NCBI RefSeq assembly: GCF_030864005.1
Contig: NZ_CP132976.1
Location: 5,890,001 to 5,954,000 of the forward strand
From: Achromobacter seleniivolatilans
GTDB taxonomy: Bacteria > Pseudomonadota > Gammaproteobacteria > Burkholderiales > Burkholderiaceae_B
Length of the DNA stretch: 64,000 nt
Reading direction: 5' to 3'
Shown here: positions 45,501-53,664 of the stretch, piece after piece
Layout: each line of letters opens with the position of its first letter
How positions within the stretch are numbered: the first letter of the stretch is position 1
Made by a program: the position numbers and the translations under genes
Notes under the pieces: model-generated
Database searches by the model: none
Seen by the model: the letters and a program-made list of their open reading frames with translations, nothing else
Told to the model about the DNA's origin: nothing

Positions 45501-48401
45501 GACGACGTGATCTTCGCAAATACATTCTTCGCGTTGGAGGAGACCGGCCTGGGCTACCCGAGTCTGGCCGGCACTGCTCATGACGACGAGAACAAGATGG
45601 ACGCTTGGCTGCGCGTATTCGCCGGCGCATACCGCGTGCGTAATAACCGCTTCTTTAATGAAGACGAAGTGAAGGAGTGGGCAAATGGTGCCGACATCCC
45701 GCGGACGAGCCGGGTCAGGAAAATCGCCGACAAGGCGTACGCCGGAGGGGACGTCACCGCGAGACTGACCGACGTCATTGGGCGTTTCTCCGACATGGGC
45801 CATAGAGGTGGAATGTTCGACATTGCAAACTTGTACTTGAGGGTTGCCGAGAAGGACGACCGCTATTGGCGTTGCCGCAACTGCGAACGTGTTCATCTGC
45901 ACTCTGGTTTGGGGCTATGTACCCGTTGTGGAGAGATGTTGGACAAGGATTCCAGCGGCGCTGTCGAGGAGCTATGGCACGGCAACTTCCTCGGCAAGCG
46001 TATCGTGCGCGGGGCGGCCGACGGCGTCTCTCGCTTCCGTTTACGCGTCGAGGAGTTGACAGGACAGACTGACGACTTCGCCGATAGGCTTCGTAAGTTC
46101 AAAGGCATTTTTGTCAATGGCGAGAGCGAGACCGAACAACGCGCGAGCCAGATCGACATGTTGTCGGTGACGACGACGATGGAGGTTGGGATCGACATTG
46201 GGGCGCTGCAGAGCGTGTATCAGGCGAACATGCCCCCTCAGAGGTTTAACTACCAGCAGCGTGTTGGCCGTGCTGGACGCAGAGGACAAGCGTTCTCATT
46301 CGTAGCGACTTTCTGCCGCGGGCGGTCGCATGACGCGTACTACTTCGCGCACCCCGGAGCTATCACGGGAGATGCTCCGCCTCCACCATTTCTCGCGGTG
46401 GAGCACGACCCAATTCCGATGCGCCTAGTGCGCAAGTGCTGGCTACGTGCCGCCTTCCAGAGGCTGCGCGACGAGTGCTACGCGAGTGGACAGAAATACC
46501 CGGGCGATTTGCTGGTGCCGCCCGACGTGCACGGGGAGTATGTCACAACGCAGGACTATTACCACAACGATGGTGCCGGGTGGCGGGCACGACTCAAGGT
46601 TGCGCTGGAAGCAACCGTCCATGAGCGAGATCGCTTCGTAGACATGGCGGTCAAGGGAGAACAACGGGATAGGCTGCTTGCTGGCTCCACATCCGACAAG
46701 CTAATGGCCGAAATTCAGGCGCTTCACGGGCATGCACCCGATGCGCAAATTGGGATGGCAAGGTTCCTCGCTGAGTGGGGAATGTTGCCGATGTACGGAA
46801 TGCCAACTCGAGTAAGAAACCTCTACCTTGGGACACGAGAAGCAAGTGGCGAGAAGGGCGAGTACACGTGGTCAACCATGGATCGAGATCTAGACATGGC
46901 TGTGTTTGAGTTTTCGCCTGGCAATGTGCTAGTCAAGGACAAAGAGCGACATCGAGTAGTGGGTTTTACCGGTAACTTAAGCGATCCAATACGAACCACC
47001 GGTGGATGGAAGGCCCAGGTAGTGTCTGGGTGGCGGGAGACACATTCCTACGTCGCGCTTTGCGCGGCCTGCGGCTCAGCAAAGTTCCAGGAAGAGCTCC
47101 CGGCCGATGGCTCGCTTTGCGAGGATTGCAAAAAACCTATCTCCGTAGACTCGTTTAACCCTTATGTAACGCCGGTCGCGTTCCGCACAGACTTCACCCC
47201 GTCCTCAGGGGAAGAGGAAATCGCGCGGATGTCCCAGAGGACAGTGGCCACCGTGCTGGAGGTGGGGGTGCCTGTTGAGCAAGGCAACATGATAGTGCGG
47301 AGTGGCGCCGGCGCAATAATTCTGCAGCTAAACGACGGCCCCCCCGACAACGAGGGCAATGGGTCGCTATTCGTGATGGACGAAGCTATGGATGCGCGAG
47401 CTCCTCTGGGTGCAACGGGTAAATACCTGTCTCGGATTAGCGACCAAGCTATCGAAGCCAGCGTACGACAAAAAAATTCTTACCGCTGGCCTGTGGACGC
47501 CAATGGATCGAGCGGACAGAGATTCGGGTTAGTGTCCCGAAAAAAGACCGACGCAGTCTACCTAGAGTTGCAGCAATTTGACTCTCGCCTCACGCTTGAT
47601 AGAGTTGCGCGCAAGGGCGAATTTAGCGATATTGCTACCCGAGCAGCGGCGGTAAGCGCCACACAGATCTTGGTGCAACGCGCGGCGCTTGAGCTCGACG
47701 TGTCTGCCGAGGAGTTTGAGGCATTAGAACCGCGGTTGCGCGACGGCAGGCCGATGCTGCAGATTGCCGACGCGTTGATCAACGGCTCGGGACTGTGCCG
47801 AAGGCTCGGCGAACCCAACATCCCCGGCGGTCCGTCGTACATCAGCGAAATTGTTGGAGCAATCCTATCGCGCACGGACCAATGGCCTCTCGCGGATTTT
47901 CTTGCATCTTACGGCGATGGGGGATCTCACCAGGGACAATGCAAGACGTCCTGCTATCGGTGCATACAACGTTTCAGCAACCGTGCCTATCACGGTCTAC
48001 TCGACTGGCGTCTTGGGCTCTCTTATCTAAGGGCACTGACTGACCCAGAGTATGCTTGCGGGCTGAATCCCGGCGATGAAAATCTGCCTGAGTTGACAGG
48101 CTGGCTCGAGCGTGCTCGCACGCTCGCCGAGGACATCGTGTCCATGCGCCCCAGCTCGCTAAGTCACGAGCAGCTCGCGCATTCAGGGCTGCCGTGCATC
48201 ATCGAACGTTCTAGTGGAGAGGCATGGCGTTACATTGTGCTGCACCCGCTTTGGCGAAAAGATCCAGAAACATTAGGCGGAATTTTGGGGCCGGACTTTG
48301 TCCCGGGGATGCTTGCGGTCGACACCTATAATCTTGAGCGGCGACCGCTGCAAGTTCTAGCTCGCCTACGCCATGAACGTGGCTCTGGGCGCTCGAACTA
48401 G
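42534..48401 (+). CDS. druE: Giant superfamily-2 helicase with C-terminal DUF1998 region (DruE-like)
   Basis: About 1955 aa. SF2 motifs: Q-like YRHQVQML, Walker A SGTGSGKT (133-140), motif Ia LVLYPMNALVEDQ, ILITNASML, DELH box (362-365) and LASSASMP (III). Motifs V-VI lie in VTTTMEVGIDIGALQSVYQA and YQQRVGRAGRRGQAFS. Zinc-type Cys clusters occur in YCEACGD, CCPKCG, CRNC...CTRCG and CAACG. The end carries CKTSCYRCIQRFSNRAYHG, a DUF1998 signature. Size and architecture match DruE, the shared subunit of Druantia. ATG 42534 (MLDPIGGFGRIKDFF) is preferred; GTG 42507 with GGAGGG upstream is an alternative. Confidence 0.82.
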   Translation: MLDPIGGFGRIKDFFISYVETSFRISDPTVAEARRSLLEAPGTFTTEPFLEPVLRYESSDTTIEELAMLENGPLELLSPEGRRAFAELALSGLFEGRSVDGKIRRRSEYPPYRHQVQMLNRGLRPGNPAIVTSGTGSGKTESFMLPMLAAISDEAVKWPQPNSNYLDGQWWRKNETDWRAMRTGEQRPAAVRALVLYPMNALVEDQMVRLRKTLDSDEARAVMDERFLGNRVFFGQYTSAVPVTGHQKHPRLADDPDEKKRRKRRLEKLRIALRRSDENQTAAREHDAQKDPPEKTRFIFPSMDGGEMLSRWDMQDAPPDILITNASMLGAMLSREVEDPIFRRTREWLTDNDDAYFYLVFDELHLVRGSAGTEVAFLTKSLIDRLGLADPKHRHKLRILASSASMPMEGQDGQRSRQYLRDMFAPYGTSTGPGDLGTDSAEYWSECVIKGVPNIPAWEHGPIDPVPFESLLKAALDSRDDFVPQVKRSAALMAAVDAAAAALAVGGDTEEDRVRNLAEAAAAALTDACRDGEGVRATAVSDLGARIFREGATDVMAALRGLTLARALPESKVWNARVESTTPAFRLHTFIRNIEGLFGAPRPTLGGATFDNLTTERGLSHAPSADGEKRGRRLFELLYCEACGDLLIGGQRGERKLNSSSTEMLPSSGNLENLPERAASEYYDQMTFEEFAVFWPRRRQPMLPDRDYDQWQLAHLDPHSGVVACGSDIPDGHVGGYLYFQNDEAVSGKGTRAKDGPKRSKTAQPFCCPKCGIDYSRRPASNRLRSPIRAFRTGVSKASQLVATELFELLHAIGAEPKGICFSDSRQDAANQALAIETMHLRDLRREVLVAAARARIETRQKEWLSEDEFNEMVGRLSQDRKTAELTNLVQRYTAQRAGGSVQSGDRKVALRELLQDADGGGRVGDLVSEFVKMGIHPFDPSGRATFEGSPWHALFEQSSNSVEYAGTLNGADKASLTATILRQQYELIDDVIFANTFFALEETGLGYPSLAGTAHDDENKMDAWLRVFAGAYRVRNNRFFNEDEVKEWANGADIPRTSRVRKIADKAYAGGDVTARLTDVIGRFSDMGHRGGMFDIANLYLRVAEKDDRYWRCRNCERVHLHSGLGLCTRCGEMLDKDSSGAVEELWHGNFLGKRIVRGAADGVSRFRLRVEELTGQTDDFADRLRKFKGIFVNGESETEQRASQIDMLSVTTTMEVGIDIGALQSVYQANMPPQRFNYQQRVGRAGRRGQAFSFVATFCRGRSHDAYYFAHPGAITGDAPPPPFLAVEHDPIPMRLVRKCWLRAAFQRLRDECYASGQKYPGDLLVPPDVHGEYVTTQDYYHNDGAGWRARLKVALEATVHERDRFVDMAVKGEQRDRLLAGSTSDKLMAEIQALHGHAPDAQIGMARFLAEWGMLPMYGMPTRVRNLYLGTREASGEKGEYTWSTMDRDLDMAVFEFSPGNVLVKDKERHRVVGFTGNLSDPIRTTGGWKAQVVSGWRETHSYVALCAACGSAKFQEELPADGSLCEDCKKPISVDSFNPYVTPVAFRTDFTPSSGEEEIARMSQRTVATVLEVGVPVEQGNMIVRSGAGAIILQLNDGPPDNEGNGSLFVMDEAMDARAPLGATGKYLSRISDQAIEASVRQKNSYRWPVDANGSSGQRFGLVSRKKTDAVYLELQQFDSRLTLDRVARKGEFSDIATRAAAVSATQILVQRAALELDVSAEEFEALEPRLRDGRPMLQIADALINGSGLCRRLGEPNIPGGPSYISEIVGAILSRTDQWPLADFLASYGDGGSHQGQCKTSCYRCIQRFSNRAYHGLLDWRLGLSYLRALTDPEYACGLNPGDENLPELTGWLERARTLAEDIVSMRPSSLSHEQLAHSGLPCIIERSSGEAWRYIVLHPLWRKDPETLGGILGPDFVPGMLAVDTYNLERRPLQVLARLRHERGSGRSN

Positions 48402-48437
48402 CAGCATTAATCTAAATGGACGGAAGTTAAATATCTA

Positions 48438-49586
48438 ATGAGGGCCCTCTATGAGTTTTTTTCTGGTGGCGGGATGGTACGCGCTGCAATGCGCGACGAA
48501 TGGAACTGTTTGTTCGCCAACGATATAAGTGAAAAGAAAGCGGCCGCCTATACAGCCAACTGGGGGGGCGAGCACCTTAAAATCAAGAACATTACCGACA
48601 TCAAACCAATTGACCTGCCTGGGCGAGCCGATTTGGCATGGGCATCTTTTCCGTGCCAGGATTTGTCCTTGGCAGGGAATGGTGTCGGGTTAAATGGAGA
48701 GCGAAGCGGCACTTTTTGGGCATTTTGGAAGTTAATGATGGCCCTAAAAAAAGAGGGGCGAAATCCATCTTTAATTGCTTTGGAAAATGTCTATGGCACA
48801 CTTACTAGTCATGATGGTAAAGACTTTGAGTCAATCGTAAGAGCTATTGTGGCCGGGGGCTATCGACTAGGTGCGATGGTGATCGATGCGGCGCGCTTTT
48901 TACCACAATCTCGACCTCGTCTTTTTATTGTGGCCGTTAACGCCAATGTCGCTGTACCCGAGCAGTTGCTTGCCAGTGGCCCATCGAAAACTTGGCATCC
49001 GTCAGGGCTTGTTCATGCGTTTGAGAGCATGCCGAAGAGACTACAGTCACGCTGGATTTGGTGGGATCTACCTTTGCCTGTGGATAAACCCAAGGAGCTG
49101 AAAGATCTTATCGAAGACAACCCCAAGGATGTGCAATGGCATACCAAGGAGGAAACGAAACGGTTGTGCAGCATGATGACCCCAATCAACCGGCTAAAGG
49201 TGGATAGGGCGATCGAGCAGGCAAGCCAAACTGGCGAGCAAGTGGTGGGAACTATTTATCGGCGAATGCGCCAAGGACTCCAAAGAGCAGAGGCGCGCTT
49301 TGATGGTGTCTCGGGCTGTTTGCGCACTCCATCGGGCGGCTCGAGTCTGCAAACCATCATTGTGATAAACCAAAAAATTGTCCGCTCTCGCCTATTGTCT
49401 CGTAGAGAGGCGGCGCGCCTGATGGGTTTGGATGACGATTACAAGCTCCCCGAAAGGTACAGCGAAGCCTATCATCTCACGGGCGATGGCGTGGCAGTAC
49501 CAGTTGTCAATCACCTTGCGCAGCACATTTTTAATCCTATCATCGACACAATCAAGGCGATTGAATTAGCTGACGAGGCTGCTTAA
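48438..49586 (+). CDS. DNA (cytosine-5) methyltransferase (DruM-like)
   Basis: 382 aa. C5-MTase motifs in order: I FFSGGGM (7-13), IV ASFPCQDLS (catalytic Cys73), VI ALENV (115-118), VIII QSRPRLFIV, IX LSRREAARLMG, X GDGVAVPVVNHLAQ. A variable target-recognition region lies between VIII and IX. Next to the DruE-like helicase it fits DruM, which would mark self DNA. It is visibly richer in A and T than the helicase gene, suggesting a different origin. The following vsr gene is a usual companion of 5-methylcytosine systems. Confidence 0.9.
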   Translation: MRALYEFFSGGGMVRAAMRDEWNCLFANDISEKKAAAYTANWGGEHLKIKNITDIKPIDLPGRADLAWASFPCQDLSLAGNGVGLNGERSGTFWAFWKLMMALKKEGRNPSLIALENVYGTLTSHDGKDFESIVRAIVAGGYRLGAMVIDAARFLPQSRPRLFIVAVNANVAVPEQLLASGPSKTWHPSGLVHAFESMPKRLQSRWIWWDLPLPVDKPKELKDLIEDNPKDVQWHTKEETKRLCSMMTPINRLKVDRAIEQASQTGEQVVGTIYRRMRQGLQRAEARFDGVSGCLRTPSGGSSLQTIIVINQKIVRSRLLSRREAARLMGLDDDYKLPERYSEAYHLTGDGVAVPVVNHLAQHIFNPIIDTIKAIELADEAA

Positions 49587-49634
49587 CAGTAGAACTTATT
49601 TTGCATCAGCTATACGAAATCGATAGGCCCCCTT

Positions 49635-50048
49635 ATGCCGACTATCGAGCGATCTGCGATCATGCGAGCAGTAAAGAGTCGAGGCAATGCGTCGACCGAA
49701 GGGCGGATGGTGAGCATTTTGCGCGGCGCGCGTCTGACTGGATGGCGCCGGCACTTGCAGATCGTCGGCACGCCCGACTTTGTTTTTCCCGCAGCACGTG
49801 TTGCTGTGATGGTTCACGGTTGTTTTTGGCATGGCTGTCCTAGGCATTACCGTAGTCCGTGCGATAATTCAGTGTATTGGTCGGCCAAAATTGCACGCAA
49901 TATCGCGCGCGATAAGTTAACACGGGCTAGATTGAGGCGGGACGGTTGGGCTGTGTTGACATTCTGGGAGCATGATCTTAAACGAGAAGACGTCGTAGTC
50001 CGACGCCTTCGCAGGGCCTTGGGGCGTGGGGTTACCAAGACTTTATAG
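49635..50048 (+). CDS. vsr: Very short patch repair endonuclease (Vsr)
   Basis: 137 aa. Vsr signatures: RSAIMRAVKSRGNASTEGR at the N-terminus, GTPDFVFPAARVAVMVHGCFWHGCP with the catalytic Asp48 and zinc/active-site His and Cys residues, and NIARDKLTRARLRRDGWAVLTFWEHDL. Vsr nicks at T:G mismatches produced by deamination of 5-methylcytosine. Its place 48 bp after the methyltransferase indicates it protects the methylated sites of this system from mutation. Confidence 0.93.
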   Translation: MPTIERSAIMRAVKSRGNASTEGRMVSILRGARLTGWRRHLQIVGTPDFVFPAARVAVMVHGCFWHGCPRHYRSPCDNSVYWSAKIARNIARDKLTRARLRRDGWAVLTFWEHDLKREDVVVRRLRRALGRGVTKTL

Positions 50049-50486
50049 GCATCTGATTTTCGTTAGCGATGAGCAGCCTCGAACTCGTTCGGAGCGCACC
50101 ACCGAGATGACTGTGCCGCCGGGTTGAATTCTATCGGCTATCAATGTGCTCCTCCAGATCGAGCGTAACATTCTCCCAGTCAGCAGAGATGTGCTGCTTG
50201 ATGCGCTCCTTCTTTTAAGTGCTTAAGAAGGACTCTGCCAGGCCGTTGTCCCAACAGTTCCCTCCGTCCGCCCCTCATACTCGGATCTGGATGATTGGCC
50301 TTACAGAATCACCACCAGACACCGTAAAAGTGCTGCGCTTCCTGATCTAAGTTAATCAGGGTGCCTCGAGAGCGATGCCTCGCACTGCTTGGTAATTGCA
50401 TCTAACACCAACTCTTGATCAGGGTCCAGAATATTCGTTGCGGTCCAGTTTATTATGTGGTTGTCAAAAAATTACATTAGACGGCC
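50049..50486. other. Intergenic DNA with an IS3 remnant
   Basis: The first 215 bp contain the IS3-type transposase remnant listed separately. From about 50263 to 50486 no gene or clear structure is seen. The stretch just before the HNH gene is AT-rich and could be its promoter. Confidence 0.4.
50085..50262 (-). pseudogene. Remnant of an IS3-family OrfB transposase (C-terminal end)
   Basis: One minus-strand frame reads GNCWDNGLAESFLST, a stop, KKERIKQHISADWENVTLDL, EEHIDSR, a stop, then NSTRRHSHLGG. This is the conserved end of IS3-group transposases (GNCWDNA-AESF ... YN-RRHS-LG). Two in-frame stops and missing flanks show it is dead. Confidence 0.75.
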
Positions 50487-51218
50487 ATGGACCAGTTCAC
50501 GGACTTTGCTGACAGTCGCCTCATTGATGGTTGCATCTATTGTGGCGGGTTCCCTGACACCCGCGATCATGTGCCGTCGCGATCATTGCTCGACGCGCCG
50601 CTACCCGAAAACCTCCCCGTTGTAGGGGCGTGCAGAAAATGCAACAACGCCTTTTCCTCAGATGAGGAGTATTTTGTATGTCTACTTGAAACCGTTCTTC
50701 GAGGATCGACCGATTCAGTGCAGCGGCCATTGGTGGGCCGTATCTTCCGGCGAAGTCCTGCATTGCGAGCCAAAATTCAAGCCGCCCGGCAGGAGCGAGA
50801 TGGTCAAGTCATCTTTGCGATTGAAGCGGATCGAGTCAAAGTCGTCCTTCTGAAGCTTGCCCGCGGCCATGCTGCGTATGAACTCAGCTCAGTGTGCCGC
50901 GGGGAGCCAACAGTCTTTTCCTGGGGACCGCTTGCCTTGCTATCGGAGGAACAACGCGAGTTTATTGAGGATGTTCACGTGCCAGAGCTGTACCCGGAGA
51001 TTGGATCACGTGCTATGCAGCGCATGGTCGTCGCTCAATTTACGTGCGCCGGACTAGACGGGACGGAACGGCAGAATAACGCGCTCCTTATCCATGACTG
51101 GTTAGAAGTTCAGAAAGGGCGATATAGATATATAGCGTACGAAGACTATTCCGGTGTTCAGGTGAAGATCGTGATCGACGAATACCTTTATTGCTATGCA
51201 AGCTGGGGGGAAGCGTGA
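50487..51218 (+). CDS. HNH-endonuclease-like protein
   Basis: 243 aa. CIYCGG (Cys16, Cys19), DTRDHVPSRSLL (Asp-His) and GACRKCNNAFSSDEEYF (Cys49, Cys52, paired Asn) form the treble-clef HNH-type zinc site. The remainder (about 75-243) has no recognised domain. Its 3' end overlaps the truncated istA on the opposite strand by 25 bp, so an insertion may have cut or set its C-terminus. Probably cargo of the defence island; a nuclease role in defence is inference. Confidence 0.7.
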   Translation: MDQFTDFADSRLIDGCIYCGGFPDTRDHVPSRSLLDAPLPENLPVVGACRKCNNAFSSDEEYFVCLLETVLRGSTDSVQRPLVGRIFRRSPALRAKIQAARQERDGQVIFAIEADRVKVVLLKLARGHAAYELSSVCRGEPTVFSWGPLALLSEEQREFIEDVHVPELYPEIGSRAMQRMVVAQFTCAGLDGTERQNNALLIHDWLEVQKGRYRYIAYEDYSGVQVKIVIDEYLYCYASWGEA

Positions 51219-51805
51219 AGTCGTCTAGCGAAGGCTGCCCATCGAACAGCCGACAGCGGTTGGGGTACGCCGCCGAAGTAGATGAAGGCCTGACGCAGAC
51301 ATCCGAACCAAGTGTCGGCGCGCTCATCGGTGGTGAACCGCACCCAGCTCGAACGGCTGTATCCCAGCGTGGCGACAAAGGCCATCAAGGGATCACGGCC
51401 GCGCCGGATGTGGGTGAAGTCGGCCTGCATCCGCTTGCCAGGCGGGGTCTCGAAACGAGCGACCGGTTCAGGCTCCTGGTGCTTGTAGCTGCCAAGAAAC
51501 TCCTTGAGCTGCGTTACACCACCGGGGTAGCCCAGCTCTTGAATCTCCCGCAGCAGCACGGCTGCTGGAATCCAGTGCGGCCGGGCCGCCTCGATGCGCC
51601 CGTGCAGATAGTCCTTGTACGGATCCAGCTTGGTGGTCCGTGCCTCGCGGGGCTTGTACTGCTGGGCATCAGCCTCACGCAGATACCGCCTGATCGTGTT
51701 GCGTGAGTAGCCCGGCTGCTTGGCCATCTCCCGAATGCTGACGTCGCGACGCGCCATTACCTTGATCTCCACTGCTTGCCCTGAGTCAACATTGTCGGCG
51801 GCCAA
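51194..51805 (-). pseudogene. IS21-family transposase IstA, N-terminal fragment
   Basis: About 200 aa of IstA: HTH VSIREMAKQPGYSRNTIRRYL, then PYKDYLHGRIEAARPHWIPA, and the start of the integrase core (GKRMQADFTHIRRG with the first catalytic Asp). Family similarity ends after FIYFGGVPQ. About 250-300 C-terminal residues and istB are missing. Upstream of it, two GGTGGGTCAG direct repeats (about 51824 and 51851) look like the IS21 left-end repeats. Confidence 0.8.
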
Positions 51806-51886
51806 AAGGCCGCCATCATTGCCCAGGTGGGTCAGATTTACTCCGGCGCGGTGGGTCAGTATGATCCTAACCCAGTTTTTAGTACC

Positions 51887-53103
51887 TGTGGATTCAGATG
51901 GTCAGTGCAACGCCCTATTGAAAGCCTGATGGATAGAGGTGTGCAATGGTCAGCATTTACGGTGCCATGACTACGGAGAGGAAGTCTAGGATTTGGGAGC
52001 TATGGTGCAAGGGGACCCCGATGAGCTCCATTGCGCGCGACATATCTAAGCCTCCTGCGACTGTCTTTTCATATCTCCTGTACCACGGAGGCATCTCGCC
52101 TAGGACCAGGACGCGCCGTGCCAAATGCCTGTCAGCAGAAGAGCGCGAGTCGATCTCTCGAGGGTTGGCCAGTGGCGCAAGTTATCGAGCTATTGGTCGC
52201 CAGTTGGGCCGCTCAGCATCGACGATCTCGAGAGAGGTCGGCCGCAATGGCGGACCAGAGGAGTACCGAGCGTACGATGCTGAAAAGCAGTTCTTGAAGC
52301 GTGGTCTGCGACCGAAGCCTTACCTGCTGTCCAGTGAACCGGAGCTGCGCGGTATCGTGATACGCCTGTTGGAGGCTGACTGGTCGCCAGAACAGATTTC
52401 AGGATGGCTGAAGCGTCACTCTCCTGACGGAAAGATCATGTGTGTTTCGCACGAAACAATCTATCGATCGCTGTTTGTTCAAGCCTGCGGCGTACTGCGT
52501 GAAGAACTAAAAAAGCACCTACGGACTCAGCGAATGTTCCGCCATGCCAGACCCCATCGGGCGGCCATTTCAGGCGGCATTCCCGACTGCATCTCAATTC
52601 GTTCTCGTCCTGCGGAGATCGAAGACCGCGCATTGCCAGGGCATTGGGAAGGCGATCTTATTTCGGGAGCAAATCAGAGCGCCATTGCCACGATCGTCGA
52701 CAGAAGCACGCGGTTCACCGTGCTTTGCAGGATCGAAGACAAGCGGGCCGAAACCGTCACTCGAGAACTTGTTGAGCAGATGCGCCAGCTTCCTGCTCAA
52801 CTAAGGAAAAGCCTAACCTGGGACCGCGGGGTTGAGTTGTCAGCGCACAGGCACTTTAGTATTGCCACCAATATGGTCGTTTACTTCTGCGATCCGGGCA
52901 GCCCCTGGCAGCGAGGCACCAACGAAAATACGAATGGCCTGCTACGCCAGTACTTCCCAAAAAGAACAGGCTTGGCAAACTATACGCAGTGCGAGCTTGA
53001 TGCAGTTGCCGCTAAGCTAAACTCCCGGCCCAGAAAAACGTTGGGATTCAAGACCCCGGCTGAAGCGCTGGACGCAATGTTGCACTGACCGTCTGAATCC
53101 ACA
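51887..53103 (+). mobile_element. Insertion sequence of the IS30 family, 1217 bp
   Basis: Terminal inverted repeats match at 23 of 24 positions: TGTGGATTCAGATGGTCAGT at 51887 on the left, with the right copy (53080-53103) reading TGTGGATTCAGACGGTCAGT on the minus strand. It encloses one complete transposase. Flanks are CC/AC, so a target duplication is not evident. It abuts the IS21 left-end remnant. Confidence 0.88.
51946..53088 (+). CDS. IS30-family transposase
   Basis: 380 aa. Two N-terminal HTH regions (TTERKSRIWELWCKGTPMSS and ESISRGLASGASYRAIGRQLGRSASTISREVGRNG). The DDE integrase core has GHWEGDLISG (first Asp), SLTWDRGVELSAH (second Asp) and GTNENTNGLLRQYFPK (Glu), all typical for IS30. 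Intact, so probably active. The start is MVSIYGAM; the in-frame ATG at 51967 is an alternative. Confidence 0.92.
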   Translation: MVSIYGAMTTERKSRIWELWCKGTPMSSIARDISKPPATVFSYLLYHGGISPRTRTRRAKCLSAEERESISRGLASGASYRAIGRQLGRSASTISREVGRNGGPEEYRAYDAEKQFLKRGLRPKPYLLSSEPELRGIVIRLLEADWSPEQISGWLKRHSPDGKIMCVSHETIYRSLFVQACGVLREELKKHLRTQRMFRHARPHRAAISGGIPDCISIRSRPAEIEDRALPGHWEGDLISGANQSAIATIVDRSTRFTVLCRIEDKRAETVTRELVEQMRQLPAQLRKSLTWDRGVELSAHRHFSIATNMVVYFCDPGSPWQRGTNENTNGLLRQYFPKRTGLANYTQCELDAVAAKLNSRPRKTLGFKTPAEALDAMLH

Positions 53104-53123
53104 ACAACGCTTTTGCGGGGGGA

Positions 53124-53387
53124 TTACCGGTCGACTAGGGCCGAAAGGGCCGAAAGGGCCCTTTTTGCGTCTTCAAGGCTCCGTTCTGCTACGTACTCTT
53201 CGGCGCGGACACTTTCCATATGACTGTCCCACATGGCTTCTTGTCTCATACTCCCATCTCGGCGAGTGACGTTTGTTTCCGCCACAGACAAGCTTTTCTG
53301 CCTGGCGGAATCATAGGCGGCTTGTGCGGCTACCACTCGCGCCCGTGCCGTTTCAAGGGTCAGTTTCGATTCGTCTCCCACGATCAC
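53124..53387 (-). CDS. Small alpha-helical protein of unknown function
   Basis: 87 aa, highly charged and helical (ETARARVVAAQAAYDSARQK, SLEDAKRALSALSALVDR), probably a coiled coil. The 3' end contains the tandem GGGCCGAAA units that read SALSAL. It lies between the IS30 copy and the right end of the transposon; no partner gene is adjacent. Could be cargo or a remnant of a larger helical protein. Confidence 0.5.
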   Translation of the reverse strand: MIVGDESKLTLETARARVVAAQAAYDSARQKSLSVAETNVTRRDGSMRQEAMWDSHMESVRAEEYVAERSLEDAKRALSALSALVDR

Positions 53388-53664
53388 TCCTAGTATTGAG
53401 AAAACCTCATGTTAACGGACAAACATTTTTGCCATCGCGATTTCCGTTGAACGGCGCGCTTTTAGGGGGAAAATTTATTAGATGCGCGAGCTCAGTCTCA
53501 CCAACTGGCAGCGAATGGCTGTCGAATTTCATCTAACTTTAAATCTCTCTACCAGTTGGTCTGTCCATCCCGGACACTGCGCTAAGTTTTTCTTCCGCTA
53601 CCGCACCAGATAAGAGTTATCGCATGGCCCAACAGTCCGGCGCCAGCGACGGTGAATAGTGGAG
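53388..53664. other. Non-coding DNA before the right-end boxes
   Basis: 277 bp without a supported gene, moderately AT-rich. It leads into the array of end boxes beginning at 53665. Confidence 0.4.

Noticed and set aside
42534..49586. DISARM as the identity of the helicase/methyltransferase locus
   Set aside because: There is no DrmC-type phospholipase-D protein and no separate DrmA plus DrmB pair. One giant helicase with its own DUF1998 end after two large unknown proteins fits Druantia II better.
51887..53103. IS30 copy as the boundary of a composite transposon
   Set aside because: Only one IS30 copy occurs in the window, so it cannot mobilise the island as a composite.
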